64,000 nucleotides of DNA. Source: Pedobacter sp. L105. Lineage in GTDB: Bacteria > Bacteroidota > Bacteroidia > Sphingobacteriales > Sphingobacteriaceae. This document shows, piece after piece, positions 10,701 through 17,703 of the stretch (the stretch's first letter is position 1; every line of letters begins with the position of its first letter). Made by a program: the position numbers and the translations under genes. The DNA is taken from contig NZ_LMUP01000002.1 of the NCBI RefSeq assembly GCF_009765875.1, positions 124,001-188,000 on the forward strand, read 5' to 3'. The notes beneath the pieces were generated by a model. It saw only the letters and a list, made by a program, of their open reading frames with translations, was not told the DNA's origin and searched no databases.

Positions 10701-10961
10701 ATCATTAGCATGAGCAATGATGGAAAATCCATTCCAAAAGAATTCAGGGAAAAGATATTCGAACCCTTTTTCAGAATCAGCGGTCACACACAGCCAGGAA
10801 CAGGAATAGGCCTTTCGCTGGCCAGATCTTTAGCAGAACTGCACAATGGAAGTTTAAACTTAGTTGATGATAAAACAAATCTGATTATTTTTGAGCTAAC
10901 TTTACCTGTACGCCAAAACTTCGAATTTAAACTCAGTAAATGGAAAAACATTAACTCATGA
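7794..10961 (+). CDS. Sensor histidine kinase with periplasmic two-component propeller (kinase half of a split HTCS)
   Basis: A 1055-residue sensor. The signal peptide ends at about residue 22 (GSA-Q). Residues 25-690 form repeated Reg_prop blades (MWIGTKEGLNRFDG, IWVGTNHGMFRFD, LWAGTYFGGLNYL and similar). A Y_Y_Y domain follows (about 695-765), then one transmembrane helix (about 768-795). The DHp helix carries His829 in HIAHEIQTP, and the ATPase domain (about 900-1040) carries SNAIKYG, GKSIPKEFREKIFEPFF and TGIGLSLARSLAELHNG. The protein stops before any receiver domain. Canonical Bacteroidota hybrid two-component systems (HTCS) continue into receiver and AraC domains in one chain; here they are the next gene, overlapping by 4 nt (ATGA). 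It is divergent from the sulfatase operon, its probable target. Confidence 0.9.
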   Translation: MFRIHLKILFCCILLLPLTGSAQSYYFKQYQTEDGLAHNTVISMIQDRNGFMWIGTKEGLNRFDGYTFKSFKDHHTRFGSIGNNVIASLCEDNNGMIWVGTNHGMFRFDPYSETFTPLSIAPSFISNILVDKKGRLWFLSNSNLMSYDPAKHRLTDHHVLGSCIAFDPAMNLWLGTADGYIKRYAPAEKEINIVGDVHSTSREISKLLWISSNQALIGTVKQGLKSYDLQTGQVRSLLMRNKDHTEIYVRDIIPYDPHTYWIASESGIYTYNQQTDQLENIRKRIGDNYSLSDNAVYCLYQDHSGGLWAGTYFGGLNYLSRETVKFKKYYPVNVSNSISGNAVREICAGQNGHIWIGTEDAGINQLDLKNDQFSHYTSEGNSSSISYPNIHGLLAVADKLYIGPFKHGLEVMDTKTGRVIRKFSQVKAADGRASDFVMCIYLTSDNTLLIGTTGAGLFTIDQKKYTFKRVAQIPASSSVYALLEDHEGTIWTGSLQNGVYYYNPKTGKKGNIRFNASTHGLPAEDELVQGIYEDKRHFIWVTTEGGGLIRLHPDRHSFDRMTTENGLPSNNLFRTLEDQSGNLWISSLKGLICLNPQTKKLKVYTKENGLITDQFNYNSAFKDKDGRMFFGSVKGMISFKPEGLGHTIQTPPTYITDFQVNNTEVIPGGAHSPLKRSVIYTDTIVLQHDQSSFNIGFATLSYSSPGVTGYKYMMKGLDKDWNYLSTNRKAYFTNLSAGNYTFLVKSSSNVGNWNGKERVLFIQVLPPFWKSTLAYVIYLLLFCLSVYLLIQYYKGYLNKKNQARLQLFELEKEKEIYQAKIEFFTHIAHEIQTPLTLIIGPVERVLKKIEEVPLLRKSLLMIEKNANRLLELTTQLLDFRKTEMNEFGLSFVNTNINDLLHDQAETFRAEAEKKNIVLTLELPDEPIIAFVDAEAFIKITSNLISNAIKYGSSVIWIRMPAFTAGDKNFIISMSNDGKSIPKEFREKIFEPFFRISGHTQPGTGIGLSLARSLAELHNGSLNLVDDKTNLIIFELTLPVRQNFEFKLSKWKNINS

Positions 10962-11737
10962 AAACTGCGATTTTATTGATTGACGACAATGAAGATATCC
11001 TTGAATTTCTTTCTGAAGTGCTCGGGGAAAGTTACCACCTGCACCTGGCCGGTGATGGGGAAAAGGCATTGGCACTGCTGGAAAAAAATATGATCGACTT
11101 AATTATCAGTGATATCATGATGCCCGGTATGGATGGTTTCGAGCTTTGCCAGCTGATTAAGTCGAAGGTAGAATACTGCCATATCCCCGTTATCCTCTTA
11201 ACTTCAAAGAATACGTATAAGGCTAAAATCGCTGGTTTGGAGGTGGGTGCCGATGCTTATATCCAAAAACCTTTCTCCCCTGAGTTCTTACAATTACAGG
11301 TAGCTAACCTGCTCAAAAACAGATCGAAGATCAGGGATCATTTCGCAAACGCCCCCTTTGAAGATGTACGCGTAATGGCCCATTCCAAAACGGATGAGTT
11401 GTTTTTAAAGAAACTGAATGAGTACATCTGCAAAAACATTAAAGATATTGGCCTGAATATGGACAAGCTCTCTGAGCATATGAATATGAGCAGGCCTACC
11501 TTTTACCGAAAGATCAAATCCATTTCTTCCCTTTCCCCAAAGGAGCTGGTTGATATTACCCGGCTAAAAAAGGCTACTGAACTGATTTCCCAAAACGAAT
11601 ACACCTTGTTTGAAATTACAAAACTTACCGGTTACAGTTCACAAACCGTGTTTGGTAAGAGCTTCCAGAAACATTATAAGATGTCGCCAATGGAATACCA
11701 GTCCTCCCTTCAGCGGAAATCTTCCGCAGACCTTTAA
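10958..11737 (+). CDS. Response regulator with AraC-type DNA-binding domain (output half of a split HTCS)
   Basis: A 259-residue protein with an N-terminal receiver domain: acidic pair Asp9/Asp10, phospho-acceptor Asp52 in SDIMMPGMDG, and Lys104 in YIQKPF. The C-terminal AraC HTH_18 domain spans about residues 150-250 (LSEHMNMSRPTFYRKIK, ITKLTGYSSQTVFGKSFQKHY). The start overlaps the kinase stop in ATGA, implying translational coupling and equal dosage. In its own frame a TAA lies at 10952-10954, only 3 nt before the start codon, so the two proteins are unlikely to be one gene broken by a sequencing error. It is expected to be phosphorylated by the upstream kinase and to activate the sulfatase/glutaminase-like operon. 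Confidence 0.9.
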   Translation: MKTAILLIDDNEDILEFLSEVLGESYHLHLAGDGEKALALLEKNMIDLIISDIMMPGMDGFELCQLIKSKVEYCHIPVILLTSKNTYKAKIAGLEVGADAYIQKPFSPEFLQLQVANLLKNRSKIRDHFANAPFEDVRVMAHSKTDELFLKKLNEYICKNIKDIGLNMDKLSEHMNMSRPTFYRKIKSISSLSPKELVDITRLKKATELISQNEYTLFEITKLTGYSSQTVFGKSFQKHYKMSPMEYQSSLQRKSSADL

Positions 11738-11913
11738 GCGTGTCTTTTAAAGACTTTATCTACGCTTTTAATAAATGGAAAACAGAGGATAAGAACCAAT
11801 AACGCGCAGTAATAAACAGCGTGTTCATTGCCGGATAATTGGATGATATCGAATACTTGGCCCAGGGATACCATTAATAGTATAACTGAGAGGATGATTA
11901 ACAGGTCTTTCAT
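11734..11913 (-). CDS. Small two-helix membrane protein, 59 residues
   Basis: The reverse strand holds an ATG-initiated frame of 59 codons ending at 11734, overlapping the end of the response-regulator gene by 4 nt in convergent orientation. The protein has two hydrophobic segments (about residues 4-19 and 33-48) separated by a short polar loop containing NEH, and ends in a Lys/Arg-rich tail (KSVDKVFKRHA). This suggests a tiny inner-membrane protein with a cytoplasmic basic tail. Hydrophobic patterning and gene position support a real gene. There is no clear ribosome-binding site, which is usual in this phylum. Function is unknown. Confidence 0.5.
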   Translation of the reverse strand: MKDLLIILSVILLMVSLGQVFDIIQLSGNEHAVYYCALLVLILCFPFIKSVDKVFKRHA

Positions 11914-12130
11914 GAGAGCGAATTAGATAAGAAGCCGTATTACAAAATTATTGTTATTACAGTGGGTAAAGAAGTTTTTTACGTGAACGGCTGTTTTACA
12001 GTGGCTAACACACTTATTCGTCTATCTAATTGATATATTCAACGTTGGCACCGCCGCTTTATTACCCCTACAAAAGAAGAATTCCTTACTAAATTATTAT
12101 TAAATTTACGAACCGGATAATTCTAATCTA

Positions 12131-15100
12131 TTGAAACAGCAAAAAGCAATTCTTACGTTCTGGAGGGATATTGAGATATTTAATCTCCCGGACCTTCCTG
12201 CAGATGCCAAATTATTTAAATCAGGCAGCACCCTGCCCTGGCATATCCCTCACGAGCCGGAAAAGGACCTGATCTGGCAGCATATCGTGTATTTTGGCAA
12301 ACTGACTAAGAAGGAAGTAACGGACAGCATTGAAGAGGCGATCAATTACAGCCCCGACAAAGATGATAACTGGACAGAAAAGGTAAGCGGAAATACTTGT
12401 ATGGCAGCCATGATCATTGATGAATATGGCCATAGCAATCAGGATAACGGTTACATCCAGGCGGCATATGTTCATGGATTAAAGTGTTTGCAAAACAAAC
12501 TTTCCCTATCTACCATTGAAGCAGAGCTGGAAAAAGAACAGGAGTTATTCAAAGACAGGTTTCCTGTCAATGAAGATGCACCGAACAAAAAGGAAATGCA
12601 GACCACCATTATCAACTGGTCGCACCTGATCAAAGAAATCCGGGTACTCAATTCCCTTTCTGTAGAAGGATTAGTGGCAGGGCAGGATATACTGATCAAA
12701 TCATTTAGAATTTCAAAGCATGCCAAACCAGACATCGCTTTTCTGAATAGTTTTTACCAGAAAGATTTAAACAAACTGATTGACGCGCAGGGCAAATGGG
12801 GCAAAGGACTACAGCAGTTCTTATCCATCAACACGGCGGCTATCCCAAAAATTGACCTATTAAATGATGCCGCAGCATTCTGGGATGCAATTGACCCTAA
12901 ATACCTACCGGCAGGAAGATGGCCATCCAATCCGCAATTTGGCTTGTATAGTGCACAGTTCGGTGCAGTGAACACCTGCTTAGCTGAGTTTAAAAACAAA
13001 AACGGGATCATTGGCGTAAATGGCCCACCCGGAACGGGCAAAACAACTTTACTCTCGGATATCGTTGCCGAGGTGATCGTTAACCGGGCCAGCAAATTGA
13101 TGAGAGGTAATATCCAGACTATTTTTGGTAAGGGTGTTAAAATAGACAAGGGTGAGGATTTTGCTTATTACTATCCCCCTGATGCCAAATTATTTGAAAA
13201 TGCGGGCATTGTAGTTGCCAGCAACAACAATACCGCTGTAGAGAATATCTCTAAAGAGTTACCTTCGGTAAAAAAGATCGACTTGGATAGCTTTCCCAAA
13301 GCCGATTATTTTGGTGAGCTGGCCACAGAACTCATTCCTGGAGAAAGCTGGGGCGTGTTGGCCGCTGCTTTAGGAAATGCAGAAAATAAAAATGCATTTA
13401 AAAATAAATTCTGGTATGCGGGCGAAAAAAGAGATGGCTTTGCAAAATTATTAGTAGCGGCTTATGCCAAAAATAATGATCAAACACCCCGTTATCTGGG
13501 GCTGTATGAGCAGGCAGCAGCAGAACTCAAAGAACTGCACCTACAGTTCGATACCTTTAAACTTAAAGCAGAAAAGTTTCATTTTTCCTTTCCCCGTTAT
13601 TTACAGGACCAGGTATTGCTGAGCGAAGAAGAAACCAACCTTTCCCTTCAGCAGACTGCCTTTAGTTCGCTGAATGAAGAAAAGTTAATTGCAGAATCTT
13701 TAGTCCGCACCATCAATACCCGCATTTTCTCCCTGCAGGAAAGTATTAAATTGCACAGCTCTATAAAACCGTCCTGGTTTGCATTTCAGCAGCTTTTTAA
13801 AACTGTATCCTTTAAATCCTGGAAAGCAGCAGAAGAACTATATTTTTCTGAACTGGCCAGTCAGACAAAAGAATTAATTGAAGCACAGCAATCATTCGAC
13901 AGCGTTTTAAAACGAATAAAAAAGGCCGAAAAAGAGATCGAAGATACCACACAGCGTTTACAGCAGGTGAATAACCGCTTAGCTGCTTACCAGCGGCTAA
14001 AGGAAGAATTGCACCGGGAATATGGGATAGATTTTGCAAATATTCCTGATGAGGAGCTGTTAGATCAGTACCATTCGGATAAGGCTAAATTTCACAAAGC
14101 CAGTCCCTGGTCTTCTGTCAAAATTAACACCCTGCGTTCTAATATCTTCTTACTAAGTCTTAAACTGCATGAATATGCTATTTTAAGTAATGCCAAGCCA
14201 TTTTATAATAACCTGAAGTTGTTTATGGACTACCTGGACGGGAAAATCCAGATCAGTGAAGTGCTGGCAGAGATCTTGTGGAAAACGTTTTTCTTCTGTA
14301 TTCCTGTAGTTTCCACTACCCTTGCCTCAGTTTCTAAACTCTTTGGTGCTTTAGGAAAGGAGAGTATAGGATGGCTTTTAATTGATGAAGCCGGGCAGGC
14401 TGTTCCCCTTTCTGCCGCAGGATTAATCAACAGGGCCCAAAAGAGTGTCATCATTGGTGATCCTTTCCAAATTGAACCTGTGGTAACACTAAACCACCAG
14501 CTGATTAAAATGCTGGGTGCCGGACATAAAACCGATCCGCTTTGGTCGCCCCTTCATAATTCTGCGCAAACGCTGGCAGACCGCGTTACCAGTAAAGGTG
14601 CTTATATTTCTAATAGTTTGGGCGAGCAATCATGGACAGGGTTTCCCCTACGCACTCACCGCCGTTGTAACAACCCGATGTTTGCTATTGCCAATCAGAT
14701 TGCCTACAGCAAGCAGATGGTTAAAGCAGAAGCTGATGTAGAATTTGAATGTGCTTTAGGAAATTCCGCCTGGTTTGATGTAGCCGGAACTACCATAGAA
14801 AACAGACATGTGATTGTAGAAGAGATTGATTTTCTAAAAGAGAAGATCGCTTTACTAAAAGATCATCCTTCTGATATATTTGTCATTTCCCCATTTAAAT
14901 CAGTTGCCGATCAATGCAGCGCAGCTTTCCGTTATTCCCCGAAAGTGAAGTGCGGTACCATCCACACTTTTCAGGGTAAAGAAGCCGATATTGTATTTTT
15001 GATCCTGGGCAGTGACCCGGCAAAACCAGGTGCGCGCACTTGGGCATCCAGAAAACCTAATATGCTCAATGTGGCGTTAACCAGGGCAAAGAGACGGTTC

Positions 15101-15169
15101 TATGTGATTGGCAATAAGAAGTTATGGAAGGGAAATAACTTTTTTAGTATACTGGCTATGGAACTCTAA
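12131..15169 (+). CDS. Superfamily 1 DNA/RNA helicase (Upf1/Dna2-like AAA_11/AAA_12) with coiled-coil insertion
   Basis: A 1012-residue cytoplasmic protein. SF1 motifs in order: Walker A GPPGTGKTT (298-306), Walker B IDEAGQA (Asp752, Glu753), motif III IGDPFQIEPVV, an RTHRRCNNPMF motif, motif V HTFQGKEADIVFL, and motif VI NVALTRAKRRFYVIG. Between Walker A and B lies a long Glu/Lys/Gln-rich helical insertion (about 440-680), probably coiled coil. The N-terminal 290 residues (FWRDIEIFNLPDLP near the start) are typical of COG1112-like bacterial helicases. No nuclease domain was recognised. The start used is TTG at 12131: the frame is closed by TAA at 12101 and no ATG lies between. The gene stands alone. 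Role in RNA/DNA metabolism or in defence is undetermined. Confidence 0.85.
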   Translation: MKQQKAILTFWRDIEIFNLPDLPADAKLFKSGSTLPWHIPHEPEKDLIWQHIVYFGKLTKKEVTDSIEEAINYSPDKDDNWTEKVSGNTCMAAMIIDEYGHSNQDNGYIQAAYVHGLKCLQNKLSLSTIEAELEKEQELFKDRFPVNEDAPNKKEMQTTIINWSHLIKEIRVLNSLSVEGLVAGQDILIKSFRISKHAKPDIAFLNSFYQKDLNKLIDAQGKWGKGLQQFLSINTAAIPKIDLLNDAAAFWDAIDPKYLPAGRWPSNPQFGLYSAQFGAVNTCLAEFKNKNGIIGVNGPPGTGKTTLLSDIVAEVIVNRASKLMRGNIQTIFGKGVKIDKGEDFAYYYPPDAKLFENAGIVVASNNNTAVENISKELPSVKKIDLDSFPKADYFGELATELIPGESWGVLAAALGNAENKNAFKNKFWYAGEKRDGFAKLLVAAYAKNNDQTPRYLGLYEQAAAELKELHLQFDTFKLKAEKFHFSFPRYLQDQVLLSEEETNLSLQQTAFSSLNEEKLIAESLVRTINTRIFSLQESIKLHSSIKPSWFAFQQLFKTVSFKSWKAAEELYFSELASQTKELIEAQQSFDSVLKRIKKAEKEIEDTTQRLQQVNNRLAAYQRLKEELHREYGIDFANIPDEELLDQYHSDKAKFHKASPWSSVKINTLRSNIFLLSLKLHEYAILSNAKPFYNNLKLFMDYLDGKIQISEVLAEILWKTFFFCIPVVSTTLASVSKLFGALGKESIGWLLIDEAGQAVPLSAAGLINRAQKSVIIGDPFQIEPVVTLNHQLIKMLGAGHKTDPLWSPLHNSAQTLADRVTSKGAYISNSLGEQSWTGFPLRTHRRCNNPMFAIANQIAYSKQMVKAEADVEFECALGNSAWFDVAGTTIENRHVIVEEIDFLKEKIALLKDHPSDIFVISPFKSVADQCSAAFRYSPKVKCGTIHTFQGKEADIVFLILGSDPAKPGARTWASRKPNMLNVALTRAKRRFYVIGNKKLWKGNNFFSILAMEL

Positions 15170-15173
15170 CAGG

Positions 15174-15299
15174 TTATTTCTTTTTTTCTGCAGCTTTCTT
15201 TGGAACACAATTAGGTACTTTCTTACCAGCTTTTGTTTTGGTCCCTATCTGTTCATAGTTTTTCCAGCAGGGATCTTTGGTTTCTTTTTTATCGGCCAT
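15174..15299 (-). CDS. 41-residue VPNCVP-motif protein
   Basis: A short reverse-strand gene of 41 codons plus TAA. The protein is Lys-rich and contains the spaced motif CW-x2-YEQ-x-G-x-K-x-K-x-GKKVPNCVP (residues 11-33). I recall similar very small Lys-rich proteins with a VPNCVP core from bacteriophage and marine-virus genomes; this is memory, not a search. Two Cys (11, 31) and one Trp are present. Its stop lies 5 nt past the convergent helicase stop. Its start is the most upstream ATG in frame. Function is unknown. It may mark a former phage-derived patch together with the orphan pair at 15.5-16.3 kb. Confidence 0.6.
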   Translation of the reverse strand: MADKKETKDPCWKNYEQIGTKTKAGKKVPNCVPKKAAEKKK

Positions 15300-15447
15300 A
15301 TCTATCAGGTTTTAGTTAAGGTCAACAAAGGATTTGCCTATATGTTTGATGATAATCATTCCTGAAAGCACTAAACCCCTAAAAACTTCTTTCTGTATTT
15401 ATTTTCGCTAAATACTAGATTTATTTTCTTATTAAGAATATATATTA

Positions 15448-15455
15448 TATATTTG
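15448..15455 (+). promoter_or_regulatory. Candidate Bacteroidota promoter (-7 box) for the orphan pair
   Basis: TATATTTG matches the -7 consensus TAnnTTTG exactly, inside a very AT-rich stretch 63 nt before the start at 15518. The expected -33 position has only a weak T-rich match. Confidence 0.45.
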
Positions 15456-15517
15456 TAGTGTAAATAAAGGATCTAAATTTCCTTAATAGCAACTAAAGTT
15501 TAATTAAATCTATTGTT

Positions 15518-15718
15518 ATGTCTAAATACAATTCACACCACACAAAGGCTCACAAAAACACACCATCAGTGAACGAACTAACTTATGCGTATTCCAGGAT
15601 TTCAAAAAATGTCAGTACTGGTTCACAAAAAAACAACTTAAAGCATCAATGGATCGTAAGATCAGATGACGAAGTTAAACAAAGCCGGGTTTCTGCTTAT
15701 CAATACCTGGTTCCATAA
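15518..15718 (+). CDS. Hypothetical protein, 66 residues, first gene of an orphan pair
   Basis: I do not recognise this protein. It is small, hydrophilic and basic, with a His/Lys-rich N-terminus (HHTKAHKN) and no membrane segment or signal peptide. Its stop codon overlaps the start of the next gene by one base (TAATG), so the two are translationally coupled and probably act together. An exact TAnnTTTG box lies upstream. The pair has lower GC than neighbours and lies beside a truncated susD gene, which suggests acquired DNA. A small partner protein preceding a larger one is reminiscent of toxin-antitoxin layouts, but nothing in the sequence confirms this. Confidence 0.6.
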   Translation: MSKYNSHHTKAHKNTPSVNELTYAYSRISKNVSTGSQKNNLKHQWIVRSDDEVKQSRVSAYQYLVP

Positions 15719-16260
15719 TGTTTGACAGCGCGTATAATTTTAATTGTGTAGGTTATACCCGTTCAGCAAAAAACGAACTCATTTTAGGTATTCGGCATTA
15801 TTCTTTTAGCACTCCTAAACACAGGTACTTAGTAGAAGTAGAACAATACATCAGTCATATTTATGTGGTTCAGTATTATCCTGCAAAGCATAAAAAACAC
15901 CAAAAAAAATATATGCTTTTAACTCACGAGTTCAAGTGTATGCCAATTATCGGAACATGCATCAAAATAATGTTAAACATTTTAGAAAAGGACAAGCTAG
16001 CCACCTTCAGTTTTATTGGAGCTAATACTTATGATCCTGTCTCGGATACTGAAGAAGAAATTGATCGAAATCAGCGCTGGAAAGTATACAAATATGCAAT
16101 GGAAGCAAGGATGGGCACGGAAATCTTCACACATGCAATGGTTCCTGGTTTGAGCAAATATGTGATGATTAATAAGCAACAGGATATCAATTTTATGTTA
16201 TATGAAATTGACCGGATATTTAATTTAGTGTATGAAAAGGAATTGTATTTAAATTTCTAA
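15718..16260 (+). CDS. Hypothetical protein, 180 residues, second gene of an orphan pair
   Basis: No family recognised. The protein is soluble, rich in Tyr, Lys and Ile, with a beta-rich N-terminal half (LILGIRHYSF, YLVEVEQYISHIYVVQYYPA) followed by a Lys/His-rich patch (KHKKHQKKY) and a more helical C-terminal half with an acidic segment (SDTEEEID). It lacks a signal peptide and obvious catalytic motifs. Start ATG at 15718 is fused with the stop of the upstream gene. The gene is convergent with the truncated susD, ending 14 nt before that gene's stop. Low GC and lack of recognisable relatives point to accessory DNA. Confidence 0.65.
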   Translation: MFDSAYNFNCVGYTRSAKNELILGIRHYSFSTPKHRYLVEVEQYISHIYVVQYYPAKHKKHQKKYMLLTHEFKCMPIIGTCIKIMLNILEKDKLATFSFIGANTYDPVSDTEEEIDRNQRWKVYKYAMEARMGTEIFTHAMVPGLSKYVMINKQQDINFMLYEIDRIFNLVYEKELYLNF

Positions 16261-16273
16261 GCTGAGCAGTGTA

Positions 16274-16318
16274 ATCATACTTCAGCTCTTTCCCTTAAAG
16301 AAAGAGCTGAAGTATGAT
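16274..16318. repeat. Perfect 19-bp inverted repeat at the broken end of susD
   Basis: Arms 16274-16292 and 16300-16318 are perfectly complementary over 19 bp around a 7-nt loop (ccttaaa). No T-tract follows on either strand, so a standard intrinsic terminator is not supported. The repeat encodes the last 13 residues of the truncated SusD, including its stop. Confidence 0.9.
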
Positions 16319-17507
16319 AAATATCCGCAAAACGTAAAGCCCTCTCATTGTTATCTGAGGTATCATCACTTGCTCCGCTTGAGCCTGTAAGTTCTGTAGT
16401 CTGCCAGTAATTCTGATATTTTTTAAGCAGGGAACTGTAGCCAAACACGAGCTTAAAACTTTTAAAAGGTAAAGTGTAAAAAACTGACCCGGGATAATCC
16501 CAGGATAAAGTGGCGTACATGCGCGGATCAAAGTCGCCCGTAGTTGTTTTTTCTTTTTGGAACTCGTTAAAGAGTTTATCTGTAGGGCTGATCTCAAACC
16601 ACCCACCCACTTCAGAAGGCGCAAACTCCTGTGCTGTGGTTACGCCCAATGCTTCTCCTGCATTTTCGCCCGACCAGGGATTTGTTCCTCCAACATCTGC
16701 CAGCTGTATTTCAAACACCGATTCAGCATTATTCTCTGTCGTGGTCAGGAAATTATCGCCATATGCAGGCATCAGATGATAAATGAAGGGAGCAGTAGTT
16801 AACTGTTGCAAAGTAGCAGTTGCATTTGCCCAATCCTTGGTATATACATAAGACTTTCCCAGGTAACCCAATGCAGATCCTTTGGTAGCACGACCAACCC
16901 ATTGTGAAGCATAACTAAGCGGCAGATCTGCTGCTGCCTCAGTAAAATCCTGTATCACCTGCTTCCAAACCGTAGCCTCAGGAGATTTTACAGCATAATA
17001 ATCCTGTGTGGTTACAGGCACTTTTAGCCTTAAAGGTACATCGCCGAAATTCACTACCAGATTGAAATAATTCAGCCCTCTTAAAAACTTAGCTTCTGCA
17101 ATGTATGCCTTCTGCTGGTCGGCCGTTAAAGTAGTTACTTTAGCAATATTTTCAAGAATCTGGTTAGCCCTGAAGATGCCACGATAAGAGATATTCCAGA
17201 AATCATTTACCGGTCCGTCATCCGGTGTATTCGTAAATGTAGCGAGTTTGTACAGATCGGCCACATCGTTCCTGATCACAAAATCATCTCCCCTGCCATT
17301 AGCGATCTCCGTTCCCCTCACTCCCCAATATCCTCCGTTTACATCTCTTAATAAGCCGTAAGTAGCAGCCAGGGAAGAAAGCACATCATTCTCCGTTTTC
17401 CAATAGGTAGCTGAAGTGATCTGATTTGGATTCTGCAATTCGAGCGTACTTTTCTTGCATCCCTCAACTGATAAAACAACGAGCAAAAGTATATATATCT
17501 TTTTCAT
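16275..17507 (-). pseudogene. susD: RagB/SusD-family nutrient-binding lipoprotein, C-terminally truncated
   Basis: A 410-residue SusD-like surface lipoprotein: lipobox VEGC with Cys17, the N-terminal SusD region (LNPNQIT-type start, NFWNISYRGIFRANQILENI, KAYIAEAKFLRGLNYFNLVVNFGDVPL) and the TPR-like middle are intact. Family members usually run to about 480-600 residues and, after the motif RFADI, continue with LLMRAEALNE-like helices and about 100 further residues. Here RFADIY is followed by 13 residues encoded by a perfect inverted repeat, then TGA. The C-terminal SusD domain is therefore missing. The partner SusC gene lies upstream, but 196 bp away with palindromic repeats between, instead of the usual few bases. 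The protein may be non-functional or a shortened variant. The start ATG at 17507 is embedded in a repeat element. Confidence 0.8.
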
Positions 17508-17593
17508 TAGAATATAATTGTTTTTAAAGGTTATGAAGCTGTCATCAGCATGTTCATTACAGTTTGTAAAAAGTATGCCGATGACGGATTCAT
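17503..17593. repeat. Palindromic repeat element, copy B (linker plus hairpin)
   Basis: A 30-nt linker beginning TTCATTAGAATA (17503-17532) is followed by a 61-bp imperfect palindrome 17533-17593 with ends atgaagctgtcat and atgacggattcat. The same linker-hairpin arrangement with identical 30-nt spacing recurs at 27921-28011. The CAT at 17505-17507 is the start codon of susD. Confidence 0.75.
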
Positions 17594-17682
17594 CTGAATG
17601 TTATTGTCTTTTAATGGTTATGAAGCTTACATATGCTTTTATTCACTTCTGCAGGTGAGCGGTAAGCTCATGTAGGTTTCAT
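17589..17682. repeat. Palindromic repeat element, copy C (tandem with copy B)
   Basis: The linker TTCATCTGAATGTTATTG (from 17589) shares its TTCAT with the end of hairpin B. It leads after 31 nt into the palindrome 17620-17682 (ends atgaagcttacat and atgtaggtttcat). A third linker-like stretch (TTTCATTAGATTATTTTG, from 17678) runs to the susC stop. Period between hairpins B and C is 87 bp. Confidence 0.7.
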
Positions 17683-17703
17683 TAGATTATTTTGTTTTAA
17701 TCG

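Noticed and set aside
10950..10961. Frameshift artefact explaining the split kinase/regulator
   Set aside because: The regulator frame is closed by TAA at 10952-10954 just before its ATG, so a single indel would have to fall within about 3 nt; natural fission with an ATGA overlap is more likely, though read support was not available.
15108..15365. Plus-strand 85-residue frame after the helicase gene
   Set aside because: It is the antisense shadow of the VPNCVP micro-protein and the helicase end; the Phe-rich composition is that of a reverse-strand Lys-rich gene.
16274..16318. Invertible (phase-variation) site at the susD end
   Set aside because: The arms are separated by only 7 nt, so inversion would change almost nothing; no recombinase gene is in the window.
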